Source: Amycolatopsis mongoliensis (lineage in GTDB: Bacteria > Actinomycetota > Actinomycetes > Mycobacteriales > Pseudonocardiaceae). From it: DNA of 64,000 bases. Below the pieces are notes generated by a model that was given only the letters and a program-made list of their open reading frames with translations, was not told the origin of the DNA and did not search any database. This document shows, piece after piece, positions 42,114 to 52,062 of the stretch. Where the stretch lies: positions 9,982,001 through 10,046,000 of the forward strand of contig NZ_CP127295.1 in NCBI RefSeq assembly GCF_030285665.1. The letters are read 5' to 3'. The position numbers were made by a program, and so were the translations under genes. Position 1 is the stretch's first letter, and each line of letters begins with the position of its first letter.

Positions 42114-43154
42114 TCAGCCGAGCAGCTCCCGCAACTGGGCCACCGCCGCGACCCGTGCCTCGCGGCCGGGCAGCATCGGGTTGACGACCAGCGTGGTCGC
42201 GCCCGCTTCCGCGAACGCCGCCAGCCGCTCCTTGACGTACCCGGCCGGGCCGACCAGCGAGATCGAGCGCAGCAGCTCGATCGGCACGGCCGCGGCGGCC
42301 TCCTCCTTCTTGCCGTCGAGGTAGAGGTCCTGGATCAGCTTCGCCTCGGCCTCGTAGCCGTAGCGGCGGGCGAGGTCGTTGTAGAAGTTCTTGCCGCGCG
42401 CGCCCATCCCGCCGACGTAGAGCGCGACGAGCGGCCGCAGGTGGTCGAGCAGCGGCTCGACGTCGTCGCCGATCGCCAGGGCGACCGTGACGAACGTGTC
42501 CAGCTCGCCCAGCTCCGGGTCGCGCTTGGCCTTGCCCGCGGCCAGGGACTCGCCCCAGACGTCGGCGGCCTTCTCCGGGTGGAAGAAGATCGGCTGCCAG
42601 CCCTCGGCGATCTCGGCGGTGAGCGCGACGTTCTTCGGCCCGAGCGAGGCCAGCAGCACCGGGATCCGCTCGCGCACCGGGTGGTTGATCAGCTTGAGCG
42701 GCTTGCCGAGGCCGGTGCCCTGCTCCGGTGGCAGCGGGATCGTGTAGTGCTTGCCGTCGTGGACGACGCGCTCGCGGCGCCACACCTGGCGGCAGATCTC
42801 GACGATCTCGCGGGTGCGGGCCAGCGGCGCGTCGTACTTCACGCCGTGGAAGCCCTCGATGACCTGCGGCCCGGAGGCGCCGAGCCCGAGGATGAACCGC
42901 CCGTCGGAGACGAAGTCGAGCCCGGCCGCGGTCATCGCGGTGAGGGTCGGGGTGCGGGTGTAGATCTGGAAGATGCCCGACGCGAGCTGGACGCGTTCGG
43001 TCTTCGCGGCGAGGTAGCCGAGCTGGCTGACAGCGTCGAAGGAGTAGGCCTCGGGAACGAAGGCGACGTCGAGGCCGACTTTCTCGAGTTCGACGATGTC
43101 CGCGACGCTGTCGGCGAAGCCTCCGGCGTAGTTGATCGCGGTCCCGATCCGCAT
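42114..43154 (-). CDS. LLM-class F420-dependent oxidoreductase
   Basis: A 346-residue TIM-barrel enzyme of the luciferase-like family (MRIGTAINYAGGFADSVADIVELEKVGLDVAFVPEAYSFDAVSQLGYLAAKTERVQLASGIFQIYTRTPTLTAMTAAGLD). The block DGRFILGLGASGPQVIEGFHGVKYD is typical of the Rv3520c-type subgroup. It would use F420; the substrate may be a steroid or lipid intermediate by analogy. ATG 43154 follows GGAGGTGGCC, preferred over ATG 43166. Confidence 0.9.
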   Translation of the reverse strand: MRIGTAINYAGGFADSVADIVELEKVGLDVAFVPEAYSFDAVSQLGYLAAKTERVQLASGIFQIYTRTPTLTAMTAAGLDFVSDGRFILGLGASGPQVIEGFHGVKYDAPLARTREIVEICRQVWRRERVVHDGKHYTIPLPPEQGTGLGKPLKLINHPVRERIPVLLASLGPKNVALTAEIAEGWQPIFFHPEKAADVWGESLAAGKAKRDPELGELDTFVTVALAIGDDVEPLLDHLRPLVALYVGGMGARGKNFYNDLARRYGYEAEAKLIQDLYLDGKKEEAAAAVPIELLRSISLVGPAGYVKERLAAFAEAGATTLVVNPMLPGREARVAAVAQLRELLG

Positions 43155-43170
43155 GGCCACCTCCATTGCT

Positions 43171-43186
43171 GAGCAAGCGCTTAGTC
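43171..43186. promoter_or_regulatory. Candidate TetR-type operator
   Basis: GAGCAAGCGCTTAGTC centres on the palindrome AAGCGCTT with matching outer GA/TC, 16 nt before the LLM gene start. Similar AGCAAGCGCTT motifs precede lipid-catabolism genes in actinobacteria, but the regulator is not in the window. Confidence 0.4.
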
Positions 43187-43240
43187 GCGGATCCTAACGG
43201 GACCGGCCGCGCCGCGGGCCGGCGATGTGCGCGCCGCCAC

Positions 43241-44185
43241 TCACCGGCCGGCGAGCGTCCGGACCACCAGCTCCGCCGACGCGCCGGCGCCCAGCGTCGT
43301 CCCGGCGTAGCGGACGTCGGCGGCGAGCGTGCCGGCCGGGCGCTCGTCCCGGACCGTGAGCCACACGGTGACCATCAGCAGCCAGCGGACGATCAGGTAG
43401 ACGAACAGCAGCACGCCGACGAGCGTGCCGAACGCCGCGACGGCCGGCGACCGGCCCAGCAGGTGCAGGTAGAACCCGCCGGCCTGTTGGATCGCGCCGA
43501 GCCCGGCCGCGGCGGCGACGGCCGGGCGCAGCGTCGAGCGCAGCGGCAGTGGCCGGCGCGGCAGCCGCGCCAGGCACCAGGCGATGACCAGCCAGTTCGC
43601 CGCAAGGCCGAGCAGGAGCGAGCCGGCGACGAGCACGAAGTGCGCGAACCCGCCGCCCAGCCCGGTCAGGTGCAGGAGCCAGGTGCCGGCCGCGCCGGTG
43701 AGCGCCGCCAGCCCGAAGGACACGGCCAGCGCGAGCCCGACCCCGGCGAGCGCCAGGACGTCGGCGACGATGCCGCGCAGCAGCGGCCGCGGGGTGCGTT
43801 CCTGGCCGAGCATCGCGGTGACCGCGTCGCGGACGTTGCTGATCCAGCTCCAGCCCGAGTAGGCGGCGAAGGCGAGCGCGAGCAGCCCGATCCGGCCGCG
43901 TTCGCCCACGACGGTGTGCACGACACCGGTGACCGGCCCGCCGATCTCGGGCGGCAGCGAACCGTCGATGACCCGGTCGAGCTCGGTCGCGAGCAGCCGG
44001 TCACCGGCCAGCACGAACCCGGCCACCGAGACGGCGACCATGATCAGCGGGACCAGCGCGAGCAGGCTGAAGAAGGTCACCGCGGCCGCATAGTGGTCGC
44101 CGTCGCGTTCGCGGTACCGGGCCAGGGTCGCCCCGGCCCGCCGGATCCCCTTGCCCACGACGGCTTTCCCCGCTCCACGTCCCAC
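43241..44185 (-). CDS. YihY/BrkB family membrane protein
   Basis: A 314-residue inner-membrane protein with about six hydrophobic segments; AAAVTFFSLLALVPLIMVAVSVAGFVLAG is the family N-terminus, and YSGWSWISNVRDAVTAML the conserved cytoplasmic loop. It has long been misannotated as ribonuclease BN; the true role is unknown. A GTG start at 44185 is used. Confidence 0.87.
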   Translation of the reverse strand: MGRGAGKAVVGKGIRRAGATLARYRERDGDHYAAAVTFFSLLALVPLIMVAVSVAGFVLAGDRLLATELDRVIDGSLPPEIGGPVTGVVHTVVGERGRIGLLALAFAAYSGWSWISNVRDAVTAMLGQERTPRPLLRGIVADVLALAGVGLALAVSFGLAALTGAAGTWLLHLTGLGGGFAHFVLVAGSLLLGLAANWLVIAWCLARLPRRPLPLRSTLRPAVAAAAGLGAIQQAGGFYLHLLGRSPAVAAFGTLVGVLLFVYLIVRWLLMVTVWLTVRDERPAGTLAADVRYAGTTLGAGASAELVVRTLAGR

Positions 44186-44310
44186 CGGCCGACCCTCTCA
44201 TCCGCACGCGTCCCCCGCAGTACGGACCCGGCGGCGGGGAAAACGTCACGGTCTCGTGTCTTACGGTGTGATCACAGCCGGATCTCGCGTGATCCGGGCT
44301 TGCCGCGGGA

Positions 44311-45516
44311 TCAGCCGGGGACCACCGTGCCCCGGACGTCGCCGAAGCCGATGCGCGTGCCGGCCGGACCCGGGGCCGTCGCGCTGATCACCACTTCGTC
44401 GCCGTCTTCGAGGAACGTCCGCCGCTGCCCGTCCGGGAGGTCCAGGGGCTCGCGGCCGCCCCAGGAGAGCTCCAGGAACGAGCCCCGCTGGTCGCGCTCC
44501 GGGCCCGTCACCGTGCCCGAGGCGAACAGGTCGCCGGTGCGCAGGCTCGCGCCGTTGACCGTCAGGTGCGCCAGCTGCTGCGGCGCCGTCCAGTACTGGG
44601 TCGCGAACGGCGGGCTCGACACCAGGTGGCCGTTGAGCCGGACCTCGATCGCCAGGTCCAGTCCCCAGTTTTCGCTGGTGCGCAGGTATTCGAACGGTTC
44701 CGGATCCTGCGGTGGGCCCTCGACCCGCGCGTGCTCCAGCGCCGCGAGGGGCACGATCCACGGCGACACCGACGTCGCGAACGACTTGCCGAGGAACGGG
44801 CCCAGCGGCTGGGACTCCCAGGCCTGGATGTCGCGGGCCGACCAGTCGTTGACCAGGCAGACGCCGAAGACGTGGTCTGCGAAGTCCTCAGTGGACACCG
44901 GCGTGCCGGGGGTGGACGGGACGCCGACGACGAACCCCACCTCCGCCTCGATGTCCAGCCGCTGAGACGGGCCGAACGAAGGAGCGTCGGCGTTGCGCGG
45001 CTTGCGCTGCCCGTGCGGGCGGACGACCGGCGTGCCCGACGCCACCACCGTGCCCGCCCGGCCGTGGTAGCCGATCGGCAGGTGCTTCCAGTTCGGCGGC
45101 AGCTCGGCCGCGTCGGGCCGGAAGATCCGGCCGGCGTTGAGGGCGTGCTGCTCGCTGGAGTAGAAGTCGACGTAGTCGGCGACCTCGAACGCCAGGTGCG
45201 TGGTCACCTCGGCCAGTGGCACGAGGTGCGGGCGCAGCGAGTCGGCGTACCGGGGCTCGGTCAGCCAGGTCCGGATGCTCTCGCGGACCTCCCGCCAGGT
45301 TTCCGGCCCGGCGGCCAGCAACGGGTTGAGCACCCCGGCGGTGACCAACGGGGCGAAGGCCGACGCCGTCTCGGCGGCCGCGGCGGTCAGGTCGAGGACC
45401 TGCTCGCCGACGGGCACGCCGACCCGGCGCTCGGGCGCACCGCCGACCGAGAACACGCCGTAGGGCAGGTTGTCCAGTCCGAACGGCGTGTCGTCGGCGA
45501 GGTCGAGCCAGGTCAC
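44311..45516 (-). CDS. fahA: Fumarylacetoacetase
   Basis: A 401-residue enzyme that cleaves fumarylacetoacetate to fumarate and acetoacetate in tyrosine/homogentisate breakdown. The N-terminal SH3-like domain starts [16 protein letters not shown]; the catalytic domain has [18 protein letters not shown] (Asp and His ligands), [25 protein letters not shown] (Glu ligands) and [15 protein letters not shown]. Full length. No homogentisate dioxygenase gene is adjacent. ATG 45516 follows GAGGAGCAGAC. Confidence 0.94.
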   Translation of the reverse strand: MTWLDLADDTPFGLDNLPYGVFSVGGAPERRVGVPVGEQVLDLTAAAAETASAFAPLVTAGVLNPLLAAGPETWREVRESIRTWLTEPRYADSLRPHLVPLAEVTTHLAFEVADYVDFYSSEQHALNAGRIFRPDAAELPPNWKHLPIGYHGRAGTVVASGTPVVRPHGQRKPRNADAPSFGPSQRLDIEAEVGFVVGVPSTPGTPVSTEDFADHVFGVCLVNDWSARDIQAWESQPLGPFLGKSFATSVSPWIVPLAALEHARVEGPPQDPEPFEYLRTSENWGLDLAIEVRLNGHLVSSPPFATQYWTAPQQLAHLTVNGASLRTGDLFASGTVTGPERDQRGSFLELSWGGREPLDLPDGQRRTFLEDGDEVVISATAPGPAGTRIGFGDVRGTVVPG

Positions 45517-45567
45517 GTCTGCTCCTCGTCTCGGTTGTCCCCATCGGACGCCAGGCCGGGCCGGGCC

Positions 45568-45630
45568 ACCGCACGCGTGCTCAAGGGGTCGACACGCGTG
45601 ATTGCCGAGTCGACACGGCGTTTCCCGCGG
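45568..45630 (-). repeat. Three tandem 21-bp units with CACGCGTG core
   Basis: Two clear units (45568-45588, 45589-45609) and one decayed unit (from 45610) lie in the spacer between the DUF885 gene end (45635) and the fumarylacetoacetase start. Units keep the period of 21 and the core CACGCGTG. Same family as at 13147, 57332 and 59779. Confidence 0.7.
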
Positions 45631-45634
45631 GCCC

Positions 45635-48600
45635 TCACTCCGTGTCTCCGGCGGAGCGGTCCGCCACCCAGGCGGCCACCACGTCCGCCAGCACCGGGAG
45701 CGGCAGGGTTCCGCTGCCCAGCACCGTGTCGTGGAACTCGCGGATGTCGAACCGCTCGCCCAGCGCCCGCTCGGCGTCGGCGCGCAGGCGCTCGATCTCC
45801 AGGCGGCCCACCATGTAGCCGAGCGCCTGGCCGGGGTGGCCGGCGTAGCGGTCGATCTCCGCCTCGATCTCGATCCGCGCCATCGGCGTGTTCTCGACGA
45901 GGAAGTCCACCGCCCGCTGCCGGCTCCAGCCCAGCGCGTGCAGCCCCGTGTCGACGACCAGCCGGGCCGCCCGCATCGAGTCCTGCGTCAGCAGGCCGAG
46001 GCGCGAAACGTCGTCGGAATACAGCCCCATCTCGTCGGCCAGCCGTTCCGCGTACAACCCCCAGCCTTCGGCGTAGGCGTTGAACATGGCGATCCGCCGC
46101 AGCAGCGGGACGCCGGTGAGCTGCTGCGCGAGCGTGAGCTGGAAGTGGTGCCCCGGCACGGCTTCGTGGAACGCCACCGACTCGCCCAGAGTCCGCTGCC
46201 GCTGGTCCGCTTCGTGCGTGTTGGCGTAGTACGTGCCCGGCCTCGAGCCGTCGAGCGACGGGTCGATGTAGTACGCGATCGAGCCGCTCTCGGCCTCGGC
46301 CGCGGGCACCGGGGCGACCTCGCACTTCTGCTCCGGAACGCGCAGGAACCATTGTGGCGCCACGGCTTCCGCCCGCGCGATCGTCTGCCGGGCGGCGTCC
46401 AGGAGCTCGTCACCGTCACGCCAGCGCAGCGCCGGGTCGGTGCGGATCCGCTCGAAGATCTGCGCGAGATCGGTGGTGCCGAACACCTTCTGCCCCAGCT
46501 CGCGGTACTCCTCCGCCAGCCGCTCGATGATCGCCAGGCCGGTGTCGTGCAGGTCCTGGGCCGTGCGCTCGGTCGTCGTCTCCGCGCGGATCAGCGCCGC
46601 GTAGCGCTCCGGGCCGCCCGGCAGGTCGCCGATGCCCGGCGACGTCTCCGGCCGCGCGACCGGGACCACTTCGCCGGCCAGGAAGTCGCGGTACCGCGCG
46701 TACGCGGGCCGCACGACTTCGGCCAGCAACCGGTCACGCTCGGCCTCGAGCCCGTGGACCGGCACCTTCAACGGGTCGGCTTCCGGGGCCGCGAGGTAGC
46801 GCTCGACGTACCCGACGCCGATGCGCGCCAGGAACTCCGGCGGAGTGAGGCCTTCGGCGAGCGCGGCCCGCTGCCGCACGATCAGCTGGTCCAGGTACGT
46901 GCCGATCGCCGCGAGCCGGCTGAGGTAGCCGCGGGCCTTGGCCTCGTCGTCGACCACCGTCTGCGGCAGCATCATCAGCAGTTCCAGCGCCGGCGCCGCG
47001 AGCCCGTCGCTCACCGCGATGTCGGCGCGGCCCGAGTCCAGCACGTCGATCAGCGTCCGCGCCTGCCAGATCACGACGTCGCGGGTGACGCGCTCACCCG
47101 GCGACAACGCCGCCGCGTCGAGAGCTTCGGCCCGCGTGATGATCCCGGCGAACGCGGCGCGCTGCCGGGCGCCCGCCTCGGCGGACTGGTCGGCGAGCCG
47201 GTCGTGCGCGCCGGGGAGACCGTAGAGCGACGGCAGCAGCGGCTGGGCCTCGAACATCAGCTCCAGGCACTCGTCGGCGAGCGAATCCGGGGTGTCGGTC
47301 CGGCCGGCGACCCAGTCGGTGACGACCTTGGCCAGCGCCGAGAGCGGCAGCATGCCGTGGCCCAGCACGACTTCGTGGAAGTCGCGGATGTCGAAGCGGT
47401 CGCCCAGCGCTTCCTCGGCCTCGGCACGCAGCCGCTGGATCTCCAGCCGCCCCACCATGTACCCGAGGGCCTGGGCCGGCCAGCCGGCGTACCGGTCGAT
47501 CTCCGCCTCGATCTCCATCCGCGCCATCGGCGTGTTCTCGACGAGGAAGTCGATCGCCCGCTGCCGGCTCCAGCCCAGCGCGTGCATCCCGGTGTCGACG
47601 ACCAGCCGGCCGGCCCGCATCGAGTCCTGCGTCAGCATGCCCAGCCGGGCGACGTCGTCGGCGTACAGGCCCATCTCGTCGGCCAGCCGCTCGGCGTAGA
47701 GCCCCCAGCCCTCCGCATAGGCGTTGAACATGCCGATCCGCCGCAGCAGCGGCAGGTTCCGCAGCTCCTGCGCCAGGCTGAGCTGGAAGTGGTGGCCCGG
47801 CACGGCTTCGTGGAACGCGATCGCCTCGCTGGTGAACCGCGGGCGCTGGTCGGCCTCGTGCGTGTTGGCGTAGTAGGTGCCCGGCCGCGAACCGTCGAGC
47901 GACGGCTGGAGGTAGTACGCGATCGTGCCGCTCGCCGCGTCGGCCTCGGGCACCGGCGCGACCTCGCACTTCTCGGCCGGGATGCGCGAGAACCACTGCG
48001 GCGCGACGGCTTCGGCGCGGGCGATGGCGTCCCGGGCCGCGGACAGCAGCTCCTCGCCGTCGCGCCAGCGCAACGCCGGGTCGGTGCGCAGGCGCTCGAA
48101 GATCTCGGCGAGTTCGGTCGTGCCGAACACCTTCCGCCCCAGTTCGCGGTACTCCCCCGCCAGCCGCCCGATGATCGCCAGCCCGGTGTCGTGCAGGTCC
48201 TGGGCCGTCCGCTCGGTCGTCGTCTCGGCCCGGATCAGCGCCGCATAGCGCTCCGCACCGCCCGGTACGTGACCGATCCCGGGCGCGGTGTCGGGCCGCC
48301 CGGCGGGTTCGACCTCGGTGCGCAGGAAGTCGCGGTAGCGGGCGTACGCGGGCCGCACGACGTCCGCCAGCAGCCGGTCGCGCTCGGCTTCGAAGCCCTC
48401 GACGGCCGCCGTCGTGCCCACCTTCAGCGGGTCGCTGTCCGGCGCGGCGAGGTAGCGCTCGATGTACTCGATGCCGACGCGGGCGAGGTACGCCGGCGGC
48501 ACGAGCCCCTCGGCCAGGCTCGCGCGCTGCCGCCCGGCCAGCGTCTCGAGGAACGGCTCGATGGCGGCGAGCCGGGCGAGGTAGCCGCGCGCCTTCTTCT

Positions 48601-50608
48601 CGTCGTCGAGCTGGTAGTACGGCAGGAACAGCAGCAGCCCCAGTGCGGGGGCGCTCAGCCCGTCGCTGACCGCGATGTCGGCGGCCCTGGAGGCGAGCCT
48701 GTCGGCCTCCACCTCGGCGGCGGCGATCACGACCTCGCGCGTGACGGTTTCCTCCGGCGTCAGGCTGTCCGTCGCCAGCGCGCGGGCGCGGGCGGCGAGC
48801 TCCCGGTAGCCGGTGAGGAACCGCTCCAGCGCCTCCCGGCTCTGGTCCCCGAGCCGGTCGTGGTCGCCGGGCAGGCCGTAGACCGAGCGGGACAGCGGCT
48901 CCTGCTCGAAAGACAGCTCGACGAGCTCGTCGGCCAGGCCGTTGACCGTGTCCCCGTGGCCGGCCACCCACGCGTCGACGGCGGAGGCGAGCGCCGAGAG
49001 CGGCAGCGCGCCCCCGACGAGCACGAGGTCGTGGAACGCGCGGACGTCGAACCGCGACCCGAGCCGCGCCTCGGCGCCGGTGCGGATCCGCTGGATCTCC
49101 AGCCGCCCCACCATGTACGCCAGCGCCTGGCCCGGCCACGCGATGTAGCGGTCGATCTCGGACTCGACCTCGACGCGCGCCTCCGGTGTGTGCTCGAGCA
49201 GGTAGTCGACGGCCTGCTGCCGGCTCCAGCCCAGCGCGTGCAGGCCGGTGTCGACGACCAGCCGGGCCGCCCGCATCGAGTCGCCGGTCAGCATGCCCAG
49301 CCGCGCGATGTCGTCGGAGTAGAGCCCCATCTCGTCGGCGAGGCGCTCGCTGTAGAGCCCCCAGCCCTCGGTGTAGGCGGTGAAGTTGCCGATGCGGCGC
49401 AGCAGCGGCAGCTCGGTCAGCCCCTGCGCGATGCTGAGCTGGAAGTGGTGCCCGGGCACGGCTTCGTGGAACGCGGTCGACTCGGCCGTGTGCCGGAACC
49501 GCTCGCCCGCTTCGTGGGTGTTCGCGAAGTAGATGCCGGGCCGGGAGCCGTCGGCGGCCGGGCGCAGGTAGTACGCCGCGGGCGCGCCGGGCGCGGTCTC
49601 CGCCGGGACCGGCTCGACCGCGCACTCCTCCGCGGGGACCCGGCCGAACCACTTCGGGGCCTCGGCGGCGGCCCGCGCGACGGCCGTGCGGGCGGTGTCC
49701 AGGAGCTCGTCCCCGCTGCTCCAGCGCAGGGCCGGGTCGGTGCGCAGGCGCTCGAAGATCTCGGCCAGGTCGTCGGTGCCGAACACCTTCAGCCCCAGCT
49801 CGCGGTACTCGGCGGCGAGCGAGTCGATGACGTCGAGGCCGATCCGGTGCAGCTCCTCCGGGGTGCGGTCGGTGGTCGTGTGCACCTTCGCCAGCCGCGC
49901 GTACGCCTCTTCGCCGCCGGGCAGCCACTTCAGGCCGGGCCGGTCGGCGGGGCGCCCGTGCGGCTTCACCTCGGTGACGAGGAATTCGCGGTATTCGGCG
50001 AAGGCCGGGCGGACGACGTCGGCCAGCAGCTCGTCGCGCCGGCGGCCGAACTCCTCGTCCGGTGCCGGCTGGCGGCGCAGCGGGTCCGCGTCCGGGTCGG
50101 CGAGGTAGCGGTCGAGGTGCGCGATCGCGGCCTCGACCAGGTGCGCCACCGGCACGAGCCCGTCGGCGATGCCTTCGGCGTGGCGCGCCGCGGCCTGGCG
50201 CAGGTACGCCGGGACCGCGGCCAGGCGCCCGAGCTGGGCCTCCGCCGCTTCGCCCGCCGTCACGGTCGTCATCGGCAGCGCCATGAGCAGGGAGGCCGCG
50301 GGCGCGACCATGATGTCGGTGACCGTGAACTCGGCCATCCGGCTGTCGATCGAGGCGACGCGGTCTTCAGCCGTGGCGATCAGGACCTCGCGGGTGACCC
50401 GGTCCTCGGCGGACAGCCCTTCGGCGTCCAGCGCGCGGGCCCGCTCGGCGAACTCCGCGAGCCGGGCCCGGTGGTCCCGCTCGGCTTGCGCGGACAGGTC
50501 CGGCAGGCCGGGCTCGGCCGGGCGGAGGCCCAGCAGCGCGGGCGTCAGCGGATCGGCGGCGAACAGCGCTTCGACGAACTCGTCGGCGAGTTCGGTGACC
50601 GCGGTCAT
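45635..50608 (-). CDS. Triplicated DUF885 metallopeptidase-like protein
   Basis: A single uninterrupted 1657-residue chain made of three DUF885 domains of about 550 residues each (about 1-550, 551-1105, 1106-1657). Each copy has the N-terminal helical start ([30 protein letters not shown]), a central block ([22 protein letters not shown] and matching forms), the metal motif [12 protein letters not shown] with H381, H933 and H1481, and the third-ligand region [20 protein letters not shown]885 proteins are usually single-domain, 550-600 residues, and predicted zinc peptidases. Copies 2 and 3 are closer to each other than to copy 1. There is no signal peptide, so it acts in the cytosol. ATG 50608 is the start; upstream frame is noncoding. 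Confidence 0.88.
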   Translation of the reverse strand: MTAVTELADEFVEALFAADPLTPALLGLRPAEPGLPDLSAQAERDHRARLAEFAERARALDAEGLSAEDRVTREVLIATAEDRVASIDSRMAEFTVTDIMVAPAASLLMALPMTTVTAGEAAEAQLGRLAAVPAYLRQAAARHAEGIADGLVPVAHLVEAAIAHLDRYLADPDADPLRRQPAPDEEFGRRRDELLADVVRPAFAEYREFLVTEVKPHGRPADRPGLKWLPGGEEAYARLAKVHTTTDRTPEELHRIGLDVIDSLAAEYRELGLKVFGTDDLAEIFERLRTDPALRWSSGDELLDTARTAVARAAAEAPKWFGRVPAEECAVEPVPAETAPGAPAAYYLRPAADGSRPGIYFANTHEAGERFRHTAESTAFHEAVPGHHFQLSIAQGLTELPLLRRIGNFTAYTEGWGLYSERLADEMGLYSDDIARLGMLTGDSMRAARLVVDTGLHALGWSRQQAVDYLLEHTPEARVEVESEIDRYIAWPGQALAYMVGRLEIQRIRTGAEARLGSRFDVRAFHDLVLVGGALPLSALASAVDAWVAGHGDTVNGLADELVELSFEQEPLSRSVYGLPGDHDRLGDQSREALERFLTGYRELAARARALATDSLTPEETVTREVVIAAAEVEADRLASRAADIAVSDGLSAPALGLLLFLPYYQLDDEKKARGYLARLAAIEPFLETLAGRQRASLAEGLVPPAYLARVGIEYIERYLAAPDSDPLKVGTTAAVEGFEAERDRLLADVVRPAYARYRDFLRTEVEPAGRPDTAPGIGHVPGGAERYAALIRAETTTERTAQDLHDTGLAIIGRLAGEYRELGRKVFGTTELAEIFERLRTDPALRWRDGEELLSAARDAIARAEAVAPQWFSRIPAEKCEVAPVPEADAASGTIAYYLQPSLDGSRPGTYYANTHEADQRPRFTSEAIAFHEAVPGHHFQLSLAQELRNLPLLRRIGMFNAYAEGWGLYAERLADEMGLYADDVARLGMLTQDSMRAGRLVVDTGMHALGWSRQRAIDFLVENTPMARMEIEAEIDRYAGWPAQALGYMVGRLEIQRLRAEAEEALGDRFDIRDFHEVVLGHGMLPLSALAKVVTDWVAGRTDTPDSLADECLELMFEAQPLLPSLYGLPGAHDRLADQSAEAGARQRAAFAGIITRAEALDAAALSPGERVTRDVVIWQARTLIDVLDSGRADIAVSDGLAAPALELLMMLPQTVVDDEAKARGYLSRLAAIGTYLDQLIVRQRAALAEGLTPPEFLARIGVGYVERYLAAPEADPLKVPVHGLEAERDRLLAEVVRPAYARYRDFLAGEVVPVARPETSPGIGDLPGGPERYAALIRAETTTERTAQDLHDTGLAIIERLAEEYRELGQKVFGTTDLAQIFERIRTDPALRWRDGDELLDAARQTIARAEAVAPQWFLRVPEQKCEVAPVPAAEAESGSIAYYIDPSLDGSRPGTYYANTHEADQRQRTLGESVAFHEAVPGHHFQLTLAQQLTGVPLLRRIAMFNAYAEGWGLYAERLADEMGLYSDDVSRLGLLTQDSMRAARLVVDTGLHALGWSRQRAVDFLVENTPMARIEIEAEIDRYAGHPGQALGYMVGRLEIERLRADAERALGERFDIREFHDTVLGSGTLPLPVLADVVAAWVADRSAGDTE

Positions 50609-50727
50609 GGCAGGACCCCCAGCTTCGATGGTGTGCTCCCGGCCGACCCTAACGGAGATCACCGACAGGAACGGTGAGCTGTTCGCCGGGGGCGGACCAC
50701 CTCGGCACGGCCTCCGCGGCGAGGCGG

Positions 50728-50733
50728 TAGCGT
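50728..50733 (+). promoter_or_regulatory. Leaderless -10 hexamer TAGCGT
   Basis: TAGCGT ends 7 nt before GTG 50741; this choice of start is supported over GTG 50732, which overlaps the hexamer. Confidence 0.5.
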
Positions 50734-50740
50734 GCTGCAG

Positions 50741-51733
50741 GTGGCCGTGACCGATCCCGTGGATACCCGCCTGCTCGCCGCGCTCGCCGACCTCGGCAAG
50801 GCCGCGGTGCACGAGCTGGCGGCCAAGGTCGGCATGGATCCGCGCGAGGTCGCCTACCGGCTGGTGGCGCTGTCCGGCAGCGGGCTGCCGCTGCTCGTCG
50901 GCGTCGAGAGCGACCCGCAGGGCCTCCGGGCGGCGATCGCGGGCTCGCCGCCGTCGTGGGCGAACCGGCCACCGCAGCAGTTCCCGCCCCCGCCGTCGCA
51001 GCCGGTGCCGCAGCAGCCCGCGCCGCCGATGCCGCCGCCGGGCCCGCACGGCGTGCCGTCCGGCCCGTACAACGTGCAGGGCGCCCCTTCGGGGCCCTAC
51101 AACGTCCAAGGAGCGCCGTCCGGGCCCTACAACGTCCAGGGGACGCCGTCCGGGCAGTACCCGGGCCCGCCGCCGCCCCGGCAGCGCCCGCCGCAGCAGT
51201 TCGCCCCGCCGCCGGTCCCGCTCGACCCCGTGGTGAGCACGTGGGGCCTGCCGCAGACGGCGTCGTGGGCCCGCGGCGACGAGCCCGCCCGGCCCGCGGC
51301 GCCGGCCGGCGGCAAGCAGGGCCGGATCCGCGAGGTCATGGAGACCCAGGGCCTGGAGGGCGAGCAGCTGTCGCTGCAGCTGCTGGAGGTCCAGGACCCG
51401 GCCGACTACCTGTTCAGCGCGGCGGGCTACCGGCTGGAAGAGGGCGAACGCGCGGTGGTCGTGCACACCGAGATCACCAACCGCGGGGCGATCCCGTTCG
51501 CGTCGCTGCCGGACAACTACCTCGAGCTGCTCGCCGCCGACGGCACCGCGATCGGCAAGGCCCCGGTGTCGCTGACGTCGCGGCCGCCGCACCGGATCGG
51601 CGTCCAGCCGGGCGAAACCCTGGGCGGCCACACCGTGTACGTCCTGCCGGACGCGACGCGGGTGGTGTCGGTGCGCTGGAGCCCGCGGCCGGAACCGGAC
51701 GAGCGCACCCTCACCTGGTCGATCGAGGACTGA
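50741..51733 (+). CDS. Winged-helix / proline-rich repeat protein of unknown function
   Basis: A 330-residue protein in three parts. Residues about 1-65 resemble an AsnC/Lrp-type winged helix (DTRLLAALADLGKAAVHELAAKVGMDPREVAYRLVALSGSGLP). Then comes a disordered P/Q-rich stretch with the ten-residue repeat GAPSGPYNVQ three times. The C-terminal 130 residues (SLQLLEVQDPADYLFSAAGYRLEEGERAVVVHTEITNRGAIPF to RVVSVRWSPRP) look like an immunoglobulin-like domain of the DUF4352 kind. No signal or membrane segment. Function unknown. Confidence 0.78.
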   Translation: MAVTDPVDTRLLAALADLGKAAVHELAAKVGMDPREVAYRLVALSGSGLPLLVGVESDPQGLRAAIAGSPPSWANRPPQQFPPPPSQPVPQQPAPPMPPPGPHGVPSGPYNVQGAPSGPYNVQGAPSGPYNVQGTPSGQYPGPPPPRQRPPQQFAPPPVPLDPVVSTWGLPQTASWARGDEPARPAAPAGGKQGRIREVMETQGLEGEQLSLQLLEVQDPADYLFSAAGYRLEEGERAVVVHTEITNRGAIPFASLPDNYLELLAADGTAIGKAPVSLTSRPPHRIGVQPGETLGGHTVYVLPDATRVVSVRWSPRPEPDERTLTWSIED

Positions 51734-51810
51734 GGCTTGTTCCGGTCAGCCCGCCGCGACCCGCGCGGAAACCGGAGGTGTCCTGCGGCGGGCGACGGCT
51801 GAACAAGCCT
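51733..51810. terminator. Long imperfect hairpin after the proline-rich protein gene
   Basis: AGGCTTGTTC (51733-51742) pairs with GAACAAGCCT (51801-51810), and inside them CAGCCCGCCGC pairs with GCGGCGGGCGACGGCTG with small bulges. It begins at the stop codon of the gene. No U tract follows; rho-independent termination by hairpin alone is plausible in actinomycetes. Confidence 0.55.
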
Positions 51811-51812
51811 CA

Positions 51813-52062
51813 CTAGTGTCGCGCGTTGCAGGTTGTTTGCCGTTCGAGGTGTCGGGAGCCTGCGCCACGAGACCCCGGCCCGTGCAGCCCCTCCCGCGAC
51901 GACATGAATGAGTCATTCACCTCGTCCGGCGACATGAATGACTCATTCATGTCGCCGGACCAGCCGCCGCGACTCTCGGCAGATCCGGGTCCGATGCACC
52001 GGATGCCGCTTTGGCGCGCAGGGCCGGGCCGCTGTCGACGAACCTCAGACGCGCGACACTAG
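51813..52062 (-). mobile_element. 242-bp non-coding repeat element, copy 2, with flanking CTAG
   Basis: Element proper 51817-52058, in reverse orientation to the copy at 11444-11685, the same length, and flanked by CTAG on both sides. Terminal inverted repeats TGTCGCGCG and CGCGCGACA. It carries the same 37-bp perfect palindrome (51924-51960) with centre C51942, and a second TGAATGA palindrome (51905-51919). The right CTAG supplies the stop codon of rluD. It lies between convergent genes, as copy 1 does. Confidence 0.75.
51924..51960. terminator. Perfect 37-bp palindrome inside the element
   Basis: Eighteen-base arms around C51942, inner sequence TGAATGACTCATTCA. It is identical to that of copy 1 except for the central base. 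Likely forms a hairpin at mRNA ends from both sides. Confidence 0.45.

Noticed and set aside
45602..50677. A 1691-codon open frame on the plus strand opposite the DUF885 gene
   Set aside because: It is a mirror of the coding strand in high-GC DNA: composition is R, G, V, L, P-rich without any domain, while the minus strand has clear conserved motifs three times.
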